Assembly: GCA_922989275.2 (NCBI GenBank)
Contig: OV277870.1
Span: forward strand, 59,917,079-59,981,078
Direction of reading: 5' to 3'
Length of the DNA: 64,000 bases
Source of the DNA: Gari tellinella
Lineage: Eukaryota; Mollusca; Bivalvia; Cardiida; Psammobiidae
Of this stretch, positions 1 to 10,640 are shown one piece after another. The translations under genes were made by a program, and so were the position numbers. The notes beneath the pieces are model-generated. The model ran no database searches and was not told where the DNA came from. It worked only from the letters and a program-made list of their open reading frames with translations. The stretch's first letter is position 1, and the number at the start of each line of letters is the position of its first letter.

Positions 1-182
1 TACACTGTGTATGGATGCCAGTTTTATCACATAAGAGAGGTTCCATTAATAGACATCATTGATTTCACCTTTTTTCCCCCAAGCGTGCAGGTTAATATTG
101 CAGAATCACACAGTTCTTCTGTTCAGAAACTTGTTTCTTTTTGTGGACATGCAGAGATAAAGCTTGTATTTCAAAACAGTCA

Positions 183-390
183 ATAACGCTTTGGATGCTG
201 GGTAATTTTTACTTCTGCAACAATTGTCGTCTTCTAGATCTACTGTTCTAAAAATAGAATTTTCTAAATGTCTTTTCAAAGCAGGATCACAATATCAAAC
301 AGTTTGGTTTCTAATGAGAATTATGCAACATCTCATCAGGATCGAAGCTGTTTGCATTGGTTATCATGGTTTCACCACTAGCGTGCTTAA
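183..390. mobile_element. Family A hairpin element, decayed copy
   Basis: Old palindromic element. The left arm starts AAACAGTTTGG near 297 and the right arm ends GAAGCTGTTT near 355; the tip has decayed. The upstream part has the TTGTCGTCT motif common to family A. Its right end is the TTAA at 387-390, shared with the next copy. Confidence 0.6.
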
Positions 391-600
391 CCCTTAGCCC
401 GCCAAATAAATTGTCGTCTGCTATATTTCTCGTCTGCTTCAAGTTTCAAAGTGCTTCAAAGTTGCTCAAAATTGCTGAAAATGTTGTCCGAGTGTCAAAC
501 AGCTTGGATCCGGATGAGACGCCGAGTTACTCGGCGTCTCATCCGGATCGAAGCTGTTTGCATATGGAGCTATAGTTGTGAGTGGCAGGCTAAGGGTTAA
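387..600. mobile_element. Family A TTAA-bounded hairpin MITE, complete
   Basis: Ends are CCCTTAGCCCGCCA and TGGCAGGCTAAGGG, inverted with one mismatch, each next to TTAA. The central hairpin spans 497-559 with arms AAACAGCTTGGATCC and GGATCGAAGCTGTTT and tip GACGCCGAG/CTCGGCGTC. TTAA duplication and CCC-type ends suggest a piggyBac-like non-autonomous element (inference). Both TTAA sites are shared with neighbours. Confidence 0.8.
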
Positions 601-848
601 CCCTTTCCCCAATAGCCTATTTCTAATATTGAAGATAGTAGACCACTTAAAGCAGGTTGAAAGTAAAGCAGAATGCGCCTTAAGGCGCATTCTGCTTTAC
701 TTTCAGCCTGCTTTAAGCTACTATCTACTAGAAAATAGAAAATATTTCTCATGATAAATATTTATAATTTTATAATTTGGAACTATTTTCTTCAGTAGAG
801 GAATAAATTAGAGGCGTAAAAAATTGTATTTATGGGGGAATGGGTTAA
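597..848. mobile_element. Family B TTAA-bounded hairpin MITE, complete
   Basis: Ends CCCTTTCCCCAATA and TATGGGGGAATGGG lie between TTAA sites at 597-600 and 845-848. A near-perfect 74-bp hairpin occupies 645-718 (stem GCTTAAAGCAGG..CTGCTTTAAGC, apex CCTTAAGG at 679-684). The left TTAA is also the right TTAA of the A copy, so the two abut exactly. Confidence 0.85.
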
Positions 849-1348
849 GAGATAATATTGGCACTTGTACTAAATGTAGGCAGAGTGTAACTGTGTAACA
901 ACTACATAACAGGTTTGCACAATCACTTATTATTACAAATGAAACAAAATCTATAAGTTATCAAATTGAATTGACTTCTGGGGGTCTTCCTCCACCTGTA
1001 ATTAGCTGGACGTCGCGATATGACTGAAATACTGTTGAAAGCGACGTAAAATCAAAACAAATCAAATCAAATCAAATTTATAATTCAGTAGATTCCAGTT
1101 GTTGTTTATTTTCATGTTAATGTGTTGCTTTTTATTTTCGAAGAGCAATATTGGTAAGAGAATCTGGCTTTTGTAATAGTATAAAAACAAAATCTTCATA
1201 TCAAAAGAATATTCCATAATTGAAGCAGACACGTTTGATTAAATTGAGTAGCTGTAGCTGGAATATGTTCCAGAGTTCCACATTACTTTGATTGTCATCG
1301 TCCAGATTTGATCATGTTCTGTAGAACTGTTTTGGGTAAAAAAAGCCT
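849..1348. other. AT-rich stretch, no gene or known repeat seen
   Basis: No frame of note on either strand. A short AATCA-type run occurs at about 1050-1078. Nothing else recognised. Confidence 0.5.
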
Positions 1349-1353
1349 CTAGA

Positions 1354-1823
1354 GGGCATGGTACACCAAAACGGCTCTCCTATATAACTTATATAAAATG
1401 CGTCATTTCCAAGGTCCAAAAAATACAATTTTTATTCCAACCACAGGTGCTACCCTATATTTCCTACAAAGATACACCCTTGCACAAGTGAAAAGTGCAG
1501 AGAAAACAGGGGGTCATGTGGCATATGAGAAAAATCTCTTGGCTTCAGTGGCATGACCCCTGTTTTGCTACATTTTGAAATAGGCACCGGCTAAAACAGG
1601 GACATGTCACTTCAGCTCAAATAATTTCTCCAAAAACCCATCTATTATGACAGAATGTCTTTGTATCTATTCTCTAGCACCCATGTATTAAATAAAAAGC
1701 TCAAAATAGTAAATATTTCTTGACAAAAAGCTATTCTGAGGCAAAAAGTTTGGCACTATTTCTTTGCCGGACTTCTTTCGACTACACCATGAAGCACTTC
1801 CGGTCTATTTGGTGGCCCTATAC
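1354..1823 (+). repeat. 470-bp direct repeat O, copy 1
   Basis: Begins GGGCATGGTACACCAAA and ends TTTGGTGGCCCTATAC, which are imperfect inverted ends. Only three differences from copy 2 were found by eye. No coding potential seen. Confidence 0.85.
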
Positions 1824-2152
1824 CTAAGAGAGACATTTTTTTCCTCTAATTTGCCTACATTTACTCTTATATCCTAGCTATAGGTATTAAGAAACAACAC
1901 ACAAGCTGACAGATGTCAGGTTCCACCACATTTAGTATTTTAGACTGTTTTTGAAAAAAATTCAAGCCACAAAATTGGCAGAATTTCAGCCTTTTGCAGT
2001 AAATTCAACGCGACTACTAAATCTTTGTTTTCGCAACATCTAGACTTATTCAAACACTTTTAATTTATCTGAAAGTGTGCGGATAACCCTTTTTAGCTCA
2101 CCTGAGCCGAAGGCTCAAGGTGAGCTATTGTGACCGCTCATTGTCCGTAGTA

Positions 2153-2211
2153 CGTCTGTCCGTCTGTCCGTCTGTCCGTCTGTCCGTCTGTCCGTCTGTC
2201 CGTCTGTCCGT
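2153..2211 (+). repeat. CGTCTGTC microsatellite near G1 5' end
   Basis: About seven tandem copies of an 8-bp unit directly after the 5' hairpin. The same position is microsatellite-like in the G2, G3, H and I elements. Confidence 0.9.
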
Positions 2212-2611
2212 TCACTTTTACTTCAAACGACATCTCCTCTGAACCCGGGGATTGTAGGGCGGATTCAAACTGCTCATGATGTTCCTTGGATGCTTCTCTA
2301 CAGAAATTGTTAAAATGAAACTTTCAAGTGGACTACTTATTGTAATTTATTTAAAAAAGTGAAAAACTTTAAACAATCTTCTTGTAAAAAACTGCTAGGC
2401 CCACAGCTTTGATATTTGTTTTTTAGTATCTCCTGGTGATTCTCTCTCAAAATTGTTAATATCAAAACTAAAACTGACCATAGGGATTCACCATAGGGAT
2501 TTTTTCATTGCCGCTTTATGCAGGATTCATTGCCGCTATATTCAGGTTATACTGTTTTACTGAAGGTTTAAGCAGGGTTTCAAGCACCCTTATACTAAAT
2601 CACCTATATTT

Positions 2612-2678
2612 GCAAACAGTTTGGATCCAGGTCAGATGCCACATAATGCAGCATCTAATCTGGATCTAAACTATTTGC
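2612..2678. mobile_element. Family A hairpin inside G1
   Basis: Arms GCAAACAGTTTGGATCC and GGATCTAAACTATTTGC around an ATGCCACATAATG tip. The hairpin and its right flank (to about 2720) recur at 2986-3085. Confidence 0.7.
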
Positions 2679-2985
2679 CACTCATTTACATATTTTCTTA
2701 TATTTAGAAAATATAAGTTATTATTTTTTACATATTTCACATACAAACATTTGGAGCAGACAACAGTTCAGCATGATAATAGTCAGTTCTCCCTGAGACG
2801 GTCTCTTATTGCATAACTGACCCAAAGCTAGCTCTGAACTCAGGTCACTGAGATACATAGCAGAAATTATGATGTCTGCTATTTTATGCTCAAGCACAAC
2901 TTAGTTCAAGGCATATTACTTTTGGTCTGTCTGTTTGTTTGTTTGTTTATCTTTCTGTCTATCAGTCCACAATTAATTCTTGGCC

Positions 2986-3085
2986 ATAAACAGTATGGAT
3001 CCAGGTCAGATGCCACATAATGCTGCATCTAATCTGGATCCAAATTTGCCACTCATTTACATATAGTTTCCTATATTTAGAAAAT
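2986..3085. repeat. Second copy of the G1-internal A hairpin plus flank
   Basis: Repeats 2612-2720 (same tip, same ACTCATTTACATAT flank) with the right arm partly lost. This suggests a local segmental duplication about 370 bp apart. Confidence 0.65.
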
Positions 3086-3102
3086 GTAAATAATGATATT
3101 TA

Positions 3103-3190
3103 TTAACCTATTAACGCATACATATTCCTTTTTATGTCTTTAATTTATTCTTCCACAGAAGAAAATAATTTCACTTTATACAGTCATTGT
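3103..3190. mobile_element. Family B fragment inside G1
   Basis: Matches the left portion of B (TTTTTATG..TTTAATTTATTC..CAGAAGAAAATA..TACAGTCAT). No hairpin remains. Confidence 0.5.
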
Positions 3191-3990
3191 TGTCTTTAAC
3201 AATTGCTTCAAATGACATCTCCTCATATATTGCTGAAAAGATTTCAACCATGTTCCTTGGGTCAAGTTGTTTCAAAATTGTTCAAAGAATTAAAAACAAT
3301 GTAGAACTCTGGTTGCCATGGCAACCAAGTGAAAAAATAAGGAAATCTTAAAAAATCTTCTTGTCTGAAACTACAAGGGCCAGATCTTAGACATTTGTCA
3401 CATAGCATCATCTACAGGTCCTCTATCAAGTTTGTACAAACTATGCCCCTGGGGTCAAAATTGGCCCCGCCCCGGGGGTCACAGTTTTACATAGAGTTAT
3501 ATAGTGAAATTTTCCAACGTCTTCTCCTCTGAAAATAATATGGCCAGAGCTTTGATATCTGGCATGGTGACACTTTTATTTAGTTATTTCCCTTTGTCAT
3601 ATTTTCTTGTCAAGAAGACAACTCCAGTTCTACTGATGCTATTGTAATGAAATTTTATGTATGGAAAGAAACTGATGAGAGAAAATGCCATGCATAAGGG
3701 TAGCAATATTTTGTTTTCCCCTTTGTCATATTTTATTGTCAGGAAAATAACTCCAGTTCTGCTGACGCTAGTGAAATAATTATCATTTACCGGAAATGGA
3801 AATAGCTTGATAAGAGGATGTGTCATGGATAAGGGTCATAAGCTTGGCAACAAAATTCACTTTTGTCATGTTTTCTTGTCCGGAAGATAACTCCATTTAT
3901 AGCTATATTAAAATGTTGTCTTGCCCAGTCAACTTAGGTACAAACTTCAATGTCCTCAGGTGAGCGAATTTAGGGCCATGGCCCTCTTGT

Positions 3991-4626
3991 TTAAATAAAA
4001 ACAGCCTTTTCCTGTAGGAAAAATATTGAAACAGCAAAAATTACCCTTGACGTCTGTCCATGGCGGTAGTTGTTCTCAACGAAAAAAATGCATTTCTGGC
4101 CATTTTCACCCCAAACAGGCTTTTTTTCTCCTAAAAGAGCTTTAAAACAAAGATGACAAGCTCTGAATAGCATAGAATACATGCATTTGCATTGAAAAAT
4201 TAATGAAAAAATATGTTTAGGACAGGTTTTAAGGAAAAGTGACAACCCATTGGTCTTGGACCTGGGTCGCCAATGACAAGGGCGGGCCATCACTGACCCC
4301 CTTTTTTTCTCAGGAAAAACAAGAAATCAACATAGTGTGGACCAAAACCTGCAAACCTAGTGACATTCAGCTTAAACATACCTTCAAAGTGTTCACTAGA
4401 CCAGTATGGGGCTTTTCAACAGCATTTATGCGAAAAAGTGTACATCGGCCGCATGCTCAATCCGCGGCCGACATAATTTCAAGCAAAAAAACACTTTTCT
4501 AGCCAAAATAATTACCTGATGTAGTCTAAAACACTTTTTCAACCATCATGTATTCATAAAATCCCCCAAATAGCACTCTATTATCAAAACAAACTGTGAC
4601 GTCATTTTCCGGGAATATCTCTCTTA
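3991..4626. other. Right part of the O interior
   Basis: Unique-looking DNA between G1 and the second 470-bp repeat. It holds a TGACGTCA palindrome at 4597-4604 and ends in AATATCTCTCTTA, inverted to the interior start at 1824. The 100-residue minus-strand frame has no recognisable features. Confidence 0.45.
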
Positions 4627-5096
4627 GGGCATGGTACACCAAAACGGCTCTCCTATATAACTTATATAAAATGCGTCATTTCCAAGGTCCAAAAAATACA
4701 ATTTTTATTCCGACCACAGGTGCTACCCTATATTTCCTACAAAGATACACCCTTGCACAAGTGAAAAGTGCAGAGAAAACAGGGGGTCATGTGGCATATA
4801 AGAAAAATCTCTTGGCTTCAGTGGCATGACCCCTGTTTTGCTACATTTTGAAATAGGCACCGGCTAAAACAGGGACATGTCACTTCAGCTCAAATAATTT
4901 CTCCAAAAACCCATCTATTATGACAGAATGTCTTTGTATCTATTCTCTAGCACCCATGTATTAAATAAAAAGCTCAAAATAGTAAATATTTCTTGACAAA
5001 AAGCTATTCTGAGGCAAAAAGTTTGGCACTATTTCTTTGCCGGACTTCTTTCGACTACACCATGAAGCACTTCCGGTCTATTTGGTGGCCCTTTAC
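4627..5096 (+). repeat. 470-bp direct repeat O, copy 2
   Basis: Same length as copy 1 and nearly identical. It is followed by CTAGA at 5097-5101, which also precedes copy 1. Confidence 0.85.
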
Positions 5097-5164
5097 CTAG
5101 ATGAAGTCTTGATGAAGTCTCAATAGAGCTGACCCTGTCACTGAAATTGACATAACAAGAGAGT

Positions 5165-5390
5165 CAGGGCTGCCATAAGTTAACAAAAAATCCTAAGATT
5201 TCCAAATTTGCATTTTTCAAGTGCGATTTTACAAATCGTACCTTTACCCGATTGTCTGTTTCTAGTTTTGTTGACATGTGGCTGCTTAAAGCAGACTGGA
5301 AGTAAAGCAGAATGCACCTTAAGGCGCATTCTGCTTTACTTTCAGCCTGCTTTAAGCTACCATGTACAAGAAAAGGAGGGTGTGACAGTC
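5165..5390. mobile_element. Family F element, right end lost
   Basis: Left end CAGGGCTGCCATAAGTT. The body carries the B-type hairpin at 5284-5357 (GCTTAAAGCAGACTGG..CAGCCTGCTTTAAGC). The right CAGGG end expected from F2 and F3 is absent. Confidence 0.7.
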
Positions 5391-5422
5391 TGGTAAGCCG
5401 GAGCTTATTAGACAAGGGCCTT

Positions 5423-5666
5423 TTAACTCTTTCAACACAATGGACCTGTTTAAAATATACTCGTTAAATTTGCAAACAGTGTAGACCCAGATCAGAGGGC
5501 TCCTTTAGGAGCCCTCTGATCAGGGTGTACACTGTTTGCAATTTAATAGCAGTATTTATCAAACTTGTAACCAAGAATTTCAAGTAGACTGGTTCATGTT
5601 TTGGTAACTAAAAAGATCCACAAGGGAATATGATAACCCACAATAGTTACTTAGTGTTGAAAGAGA
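5423..5666. mobile_element. Family C hairpin MITE, complete
   Basis: Ends CTCTTTCAACAC and GTGTTGAAAGAG, left TTAA intact, right one mutated. Hairpin 5472-5540: GCAAACAGTGTAGACCC, tip GGGCTCCTTTAGGAGCCC, then the complementary arm. The GACTGGTTCATGTTTTGG segment is typical of this subfamily. Confidence 0.8.
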
Positions 5667-6233
5667 TACCCTTACTACATGTATGCAGGAAACCAATATA
5701 TACATCAGTAATTTAACAGACAATGTAGACACTGATGCACCTGAAGGAGCATTTTTGATCAGAGTCTGTGTGCTACCAGTGGATGGGGAAGGTTTTATTT
5801 AATGGCCACATCGTAAACTTTAACAATCTTCTTGTCAATACTTGATGATTCTTGAGTGACTTTCTTCTAAATCTTCCAAATAATTTTCCTTAAATTAGAA
5901 AAAATAACTTCTGGTGGATAGGGAAGATTTCCTTTAATGGCTCTAATATGATACTTTCTTGTTTCAAACTGAATGGCCTGTTTGGAAAATATTCTTACAT
6001 AGGTGATCCTTGGGATACCACATACCAGATTTGTTCAGTTCATTTTCTTAGCTAAAACATGGATTGAAGTGGGTGGGGCATTGTTTCGTTTTATGCTCAT
6101 TAGTTAAGTGAAAACCTTAGACTTTTTCTCATATGAAACTTCTGGCCCAGTTTGAAAACAGTTTTACTCAATGAGTTTAGGGTGACTTGTGTGTTTACCA
6201 AATAGTTTAATACAGTTCTACTAGCAGGAAATA
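5667..6233. other. No gene seen; weak internal duplication
   Basis: Two stretches near 5785 and 5920 share GGTGGAT/GGGAAG..TTTAATGGC and may be an old duplication. No coding region recognised. Confidence 0.4.
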
Positions 6234-6497
6234 TACTGTAAAACAGGTATTTTTTGCTTCATGAATATTTCGTGAAATGCGATTTTGTCTTAATTTGCGA
6301 CATCATGCAATATTTGTAGCAGGTGGTAGCTTAAAGCAGGCTGAAAGTAAAGCAGAATGTGCCTTAAGGCACATTCTGCTTTACTTTCAACCTACTGTAA
6401 GAAGTCACCTATTTCCAAAACTATAGAGATGTGAGGCTACATATTCGGGAATTAACGCGTAAATTATATTCACGCAAATAAAACCTGTTTTACAGTA
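6234..6497. mobile_element. P1: TA-flanked element carrying the B hairpin
   Basis: Ends ACTGTAAAACAGG and CCTGTTTTACAGT next to TA, a Tc1/mariner-like arrangement. Inside, at 6330-6402, is the same hairpin as in B (AAAGCAGGCTGAAAGTAAAG, tip GTGCCTTAAGGCAC). The termini are unrelated to those of B. Confidence 0.75.
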
Positions 6498-6713
6498 TGC
6501 CACCAGAAGGTTAAATAGAGAAAGCTTAGCTATATTATTTTCCAGTCTGAAATTTCTGGTCTGAGTTTAAATTATTTTGATACAATTTATTGGGACCAGG
6601 TGAGCAATTCAAGACCATCATGGACTATAGCCACCTCACTGTATTGACATCATCAATTTTAAACAAAATTTTAATTTTTAGGTATTTTGACTTGAAAAAT
6701 ATTGAAATGAGTA

Positions 6714-6782
6714 CCAAACAGTTTGGATATCCTAACCAGATGCTATGTTACAGAGTATCTGATCAGGATCCAAACTGTTTGC
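6714..6782. mobile_element. Family A hairpin
   Basis: Arms CAAACAGTTTGGATAT and GGATCCAAACTGTTTGC around a diverged tip. Element ends are not clear. Confidence 0.6.
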
Positions 6783-6941
6783 AAATAATTATTGTACTTA
6801 GGGTAAGGCAATGAGATTGCTATAGTACACAGGCTTGACTGTATATTATTAATCTCCAAACAAGAAGTAGTTTTCTCAAAGTAGCTGTAATTAACATCTC
6901 TTAACTCTACCCTTAACTCATGTGCCACAGTGATTACCTTT

Positions 6942-7007
6942 GCAAACAGTTTTGATCCTGATGTGACGCCGCATAATGCGGCGTCTCATCAGGATTCAAA
7001 CTGTTTG
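6942..7007. mobile_element. Family A hairpin, well conserved
   Basis: GCAAACAGTTTTGATCC arm, tip GACGCCGCATAATGCGGCGTC, complementary arm ending CTGTTTG. The downstream GCAGACGACAATTG motif is typical of A. Confidence 0.75.
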
Positions 7008-7171
7008 ACACTCGGACCCTGTTTTGAAAAGAAATTTAGAAAATTATATTGTTAGAACAGAAGCAGACGACAATTGTTTGCAGACGAAAAAATTACAGAA
7101 CATGCAAACATGTACTGTTACATCTGTGTAAACTCTACACTTAAATGAGTCCATTATCAGTTTGTAATTTG

Positions 7172-7262
7172 GTAGAAGCTTAATGCAGGACAAAAGTAAT
7201 TTGCAGAAAACTCTCTTTGGAAGCTTTCTGCATTACTTTTATTGTGCCTGAAGTTGCTACCT
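7172..7262. mobile_element. Solo hairpin of the TTAATGCAGGACAAAAGTAA type
   Basis: Imperfect palindrome AGCTTAATGCAGGACAAAAG..TGCATTACTTTTATTGTGCC with tip AAGCTTTCTGC. It belongs to the hairpins found in V1 and W. Confidence 0.55.
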
Positions 7263-7377
7263 TTCTTTAAAGTTCACAATTCATCAATAGATTTTGTCTT
7301 TATTACAGAGGTTTTATGGTTATGGTATGGAAGAATGCTCATAAACCCTTATACTAAGCATGACTTGCCTAACATTT

Positions 7378-7439
7378 ACAGTTTGAATCCAGATCAAAGG
7401 CCGCATCACGTGGTGTCCGATCTGGATCCTAACTGTTTA
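7378..7439. mobile_element. Family A hairpin, diverged
   Basis: ACAGTTTGAATCCAGATC and GATCTGGATCCTAACTGTTT arms with a decayed tip. Confidence 0.6.
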
Positions 7440-7800
7440 TCACCTGTATTCAACTTTTCTTCTGTATCAAACGCATGAAAACTAAGTTTTAGGGTTTTTA
7501 ACAGACGATGCATCTGAAGTAGATGACAATTCAGCAAGAATTCTCATTATAACTTAAGGCAATTACTGAAAATGTGCTTTTTAGCAAGTTTTAAATGAAT
7601 TGTGTAGTGAATATTTAGGGCAGTTCTATATCACTGCCGATTTTAAACAGTTTAATGGTTTCATTAACATACAATTATCCCAGTTTAATTATCAGTTTTA
7701 AGTAGGAATGTTTGTGTTTTGTTTCATATTTATATTACGGGTAAATCTGGGTTGAAAGATGGGTTTATATTTAGAATAAGATATTGAAACCTATATGTCA
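7440..7800. other. No feature recognised
   Basis: AT-rich sequence without notable frames, palindromes or tandem repeats. Confidence 0.4.
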
Positions 7801-7985
7801 TTTATATGGTCGAAACAGTAGAGTAGTGTTTTACTGAGTATGGCCGTGGGTTCGATTCCAAGCGGCGGACGATTTTTATTTTATTTTTGATGTATAAGAG
7901 TCTGCAAGAAGGAGAGGCAGATTTAATTGAAAGTCCTTTTGGATCTGATCCCATATAACTTAAATTAAAGATATTGAACCCTAGC
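7800..7985 (+). other. Possible tRNA-derived SINE fragment
   Basis: GGTTCGATTCC (7849-7859) is a perfect B-box-like T-arm, but the upstream A-box region is weak and no cloverleaf could be drawn. Possibly a SINE remnant. Confidence 0.3.
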
Positions 7986-8113
7986 GACGAGTAAACTTGT
8001 CATTTCCAAAGAGCTTACCTATACACGTATCCCATGCAAACAGTGAATACACATGTACCAAGATCAGATGGTTCCTTAAGGAGCCCTCTGATCATGTATA
8101 CATACACTGTTTG
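7974..8113. mobile_element. Family C element, partial
   Basis: GAACCCTAGCGACGAGTAAA resembles the start of C8 and C9. Hairpin 8036-8113: GCAAACAGTG..GATCAGATGGTTCC, tip TTAA, GGAGCCCTCTGATC..CACTGTTTG. The right part was not recognised. Confidence 0.6.
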
Positions 8114-8279
8114 TCGTTTTGCTGAGCTTGTCATACATGGACTATACTAAGTTTACAAAGCGTAACGTTTAGGTTATCTATGACACATTTTACATTATAG
8201 AGATCTCTATGTTGAACAATATAAGTAAACTATCCGTTTGAAAAATAATGAGACAAATAAAATTGTAATAAAAAAAGGA

Positions 8280-8362
8280 ATGAACCTAACGGGGATCGAA
8301 CCCACAACCTCTTATCCTTTTACAAGTGTCCTTACACGCTACCAATTACTCTAACTCGATTA
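8280..8362 (-). other. tRNA-like sequence, SINE head or pseudogene
   Basis: On the minus strand, TTAGAGTAATTGGTAGCG resembles an A box and GGTTCGATCCC a B box, with tRNA-like spacing. The acceptor stem does not pair well, so a functional tRNA is unlikely. Confidence 0.4.
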
Positions 8363-8606
8363 TTGATTTAAATTCGACACAGAATGCACAGTATCCTTGT
8401 ATTTCTTTCCGTAAATCAAAACGAAAAGTATCGACTTTTATACCGAAGCTATATATATCCTTTCAGTGACGTATGAATATTCAATTTTTGACAGGTCAAT
8501 AAAACCAAACAATACTAGCTCATAAGATTCACATTTGTTATTCAGTCTGTAATTGCAAATTACAGGATAAAATATTACAGAAAGGTGACTAAGTTCCTTA
8601 GTGAGA

Positions 8607-8880
8607 TTTTAGCTCACCAGAGCACTTTGTGCTCAAGGTGAGCCATTGTTCATTGTCCATCCGTCCGTCTGTCTGTCTGTCTGTCTGTCAACAATTGCAA
8701 ACCTGTTCTTCTCTAAAACCAATGAACCCAGTGTTACCAAAGTTGGTCATATTCTTGCTGTTGGCATAAGCTTCAAAAGTTGTTAAAAAGTGGGTGGGGC
8801 CAATGGTCTTGTTGCCATGGCAACCATGCACAATATCTAAAAAATTCTTTGTTGAGACTACAGGTCTGATTTCAATTTGG
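8607..8880 (+). mobile_element. G2, 5' part of a Helentron-like element
   Basis: TTTTAGCTCACCAGAGCAC, hairpin, then a GTCTGTCTGTC run and GTTGCCATGGCAACC, as in other G copies. The 3' hairpin end is missing. Confidence 0.6.
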
Positions 8881-9109
8881 TTTTGTGAATATGGGTTACA
8901 TAAGATAAATATGTAGGTCAGTACGTCGTCAAAATATAGAAAAAGCTTCTAAACACTGTTGAAGCCATATTTTTCTATGGTAGAAAAGGCTTGAACTGGA
9001 GACAACCATATGTTGTTTCTAATTTCTGTGTTGAGTACATCAGGGCCTCGTTCATTGCCCTCATGTTCTAATGTGGAATAGTCTAATGAATCGTTCAGCC
9101 TCAAAAGGG

Positions 9110-9344
9110 TTAACTCTTTCAACACCATGGACCTGTTTAAAATATACACTTGATCATTACATCTACAAACAGTGCAGACCCTGAACAGAGCGCTGATCAG
9201 GGTCTACACTGTTTGCTAATTTTAGAGCATTATTTATTAAACTATCCAGAACTCTAAGTAGACTGGTTCATGTTTTGGTAACTGAAAACATCCACAAGTG
9301 AATCTAATAACCCACAAGAGTTATACTTATATTGGAAGGGTTAA
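9110..9344. mobile_element. Family C MITE with shortened tip
   Basis: TTAACTCTTTCAACACC start and TTGGAAGGGTTAA end. Hairpin 9165-9216 keeps the arms CAAACAGTGCAGACCCTG and CAGGGTCTACACTGTTTG but the tip has collapsed to GAGCGCT. The right TTAA (9341-9344) is also the left TTAA of B2. Confidence 0.75.
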
Positions 9345-9600
9345 CCCTTTCCCCTATAGAAGCGCCTTTTAGCGAATATGATTCATTCCTCCGCTGAAGA
9401 AAATAGTTCCAATTTAATCAGTCATGAATATATATTAAAGATATATTTTGTTTTATTCTAGCACATGATAGCTTAAGGTAGCATTTACCGAAATAAATGG
9501 TAAAATAGTCGTTTTATACTTTTTAGCTCACCTGGCACGTAGTGCCAAGGTGAGCTTTTAGGATCGCTGGATGTCCGTTGTCTGTCTGTCTGTCTGTCCG

Positions 9601-9747
9601 AGCGCACGAAAGGTCCTTTGTTGGGTAGGGAGAACAATAGATTCCATTCATTCCGTGATTGCCCTATTGTTATTGTTGGGTATTTTGTGTACTGTTGGGT
9701 ACTTTTAAACAAAAAAAATACCCAACAAATGTCCAACTATGAGAACG
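9601..9747 (+). mobile_element. J1: 147-bp module inside a microsatellite
   Basis: Sequence from GAGCGCACGAAAGG to GAGAACG interrupts the GTCTGTC/GTCCGTC run of G3. A near-identical copy interrupts the GTCCGTC run of H2 (34131-34278). Inside are TTTGTTGGGTA and TACCCAACAAA, inverted. No coding capacity. Confidence 0.75.
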
Positions 9748-9775
9748 TCCGTCCGTCAGTTCACAATTGTTCGTT

Positions 9776-10640
9776 AACACTCTAGCAGGTTCAAATCTCA
9801 TTGGATCATGATGAAACTTGGTCAGAATGTTTGCCTCAATAAAATCTAGGTCAAGTTCGAATGTGGGTCATGTCCGGTCAAAAACTAGGTCACTAGGTCA
9901 AATTATCGAAAAACCTTGTTAACACTCTAGAGGCTACAAATTTCATTGGATCTTCATGAAACTTCATCAATATGATTGCCTCAATGAAATCTAGGCCAAG
10001 TTCGAATGTGGGTCATGTCCGGTCAAAAACTAGGTCACTAGGTCAAATCTTCGAAAAACCTTGTTAACACTCTAGAGACTACAAATTTCATTGGATCTTC
10101 ATGAAACTTCATCAAAATGTTTGCCTTAATGAAATCTAGCTCAAGTTCGAATGTGGGTCATGTCCGGTCAAAAACTAGGTCACTGGGTCAAATTATCGAA
10201 AAACCTTGTATACACTCTAGAGGCTACAAATTTCATTGGATCTTCATAAAACTTCATCAATATGATTGCCTCAATGAAATCTAGGCCAAGTTCGAATGTG
10301 GGTCATGTCCGGTCAAAAACTAGGTCACTAGGTCAAATCTTCGAAAAACCTTGTTTACACTCTAGAGACTACAAATTTCATTTGATCTTCATAAAACTTG
10401 ATGAAAAGGTTTGCCTCAATGAAATATAGGTCAAGTACAAATGTGGCTTATGTCTTGTCAAAAACTAGGTCACTAGGTCAAATCATCCAAAAACCTCGTT
10501 AACACTCTAGAGACTACAAAGTTCATTGAATGTATATCATGAAACTTGAACAAAATGTTTGTCTCATTGAAATCGAGGACAAGTTAGAATGAGGGTCATG
10601 CCCGGTTAAAAACTAGGTCACACGGTGTACATGGTTACAT
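9776..10640 (+). repeat. 145-bp tandem array, about six units
   Basis: The A/TACACTCTAG marker recurs at 9776, 9921, 10066, 10211, 10356 and 10501, exactly 145 bp apart. Units carry GGTCACTAGGTCAAA. This is the internal tandem domain of G3. Confidence 0.9.

Larger units (their letters stand above)
2091..3990 (+). mobile_element. G1, Helentron-like element with nested pieces
   Basis: Starts TTTTTAGCTCACCTGAGC with a small hairpin, then a CGTCTGTC microsatellite. It ends with CAGGTGAGCGAATT, the hairpin AGGGCCATGGCCCT and CTTGTT. The 5' and 3' GCTCACCTG/CAGGTGAGC arms are inverted. This plan matches Helentron-associated elements (DINE-1 type); family placement is inference. Its middle contains two A hairpins and a B fragment. 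Confidence 0.65.
1349..5101. mobile_element. Composite O: interior flanked by 470-bp direct repeats
   Basis: Two 470-bp direct repeats (1354-1823, 4627-5096) enclose a 2.8-kb interior. The whole is bordered by CTAGA on both sides (1349-1353, 5097-5101), like a 5-bp target duplication. The interior begins CTAAGAGAGACATT and ends AATATCTCTCTTA, an inverted pair. The layout resembles a non-autonomous LTR element, but the repeats do not begin TG or end CA and no primer-binding site was seen. Most of the interior is the later G1 insertion. Confidence 0.55.

Noticed and set aside
497..559. CTGATGAGAC in family A hairpins as a possible hammerhead core
   Set aside because: There is no GAAA after stem II and no cleavage triplet; the sequence is simply palindromic.
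9776..10640. CRISPR-like spacing of repeats
   Set aside because: The units are contiguous 145-bp repeats without unique spacers, in a eukaryotic mobile element.
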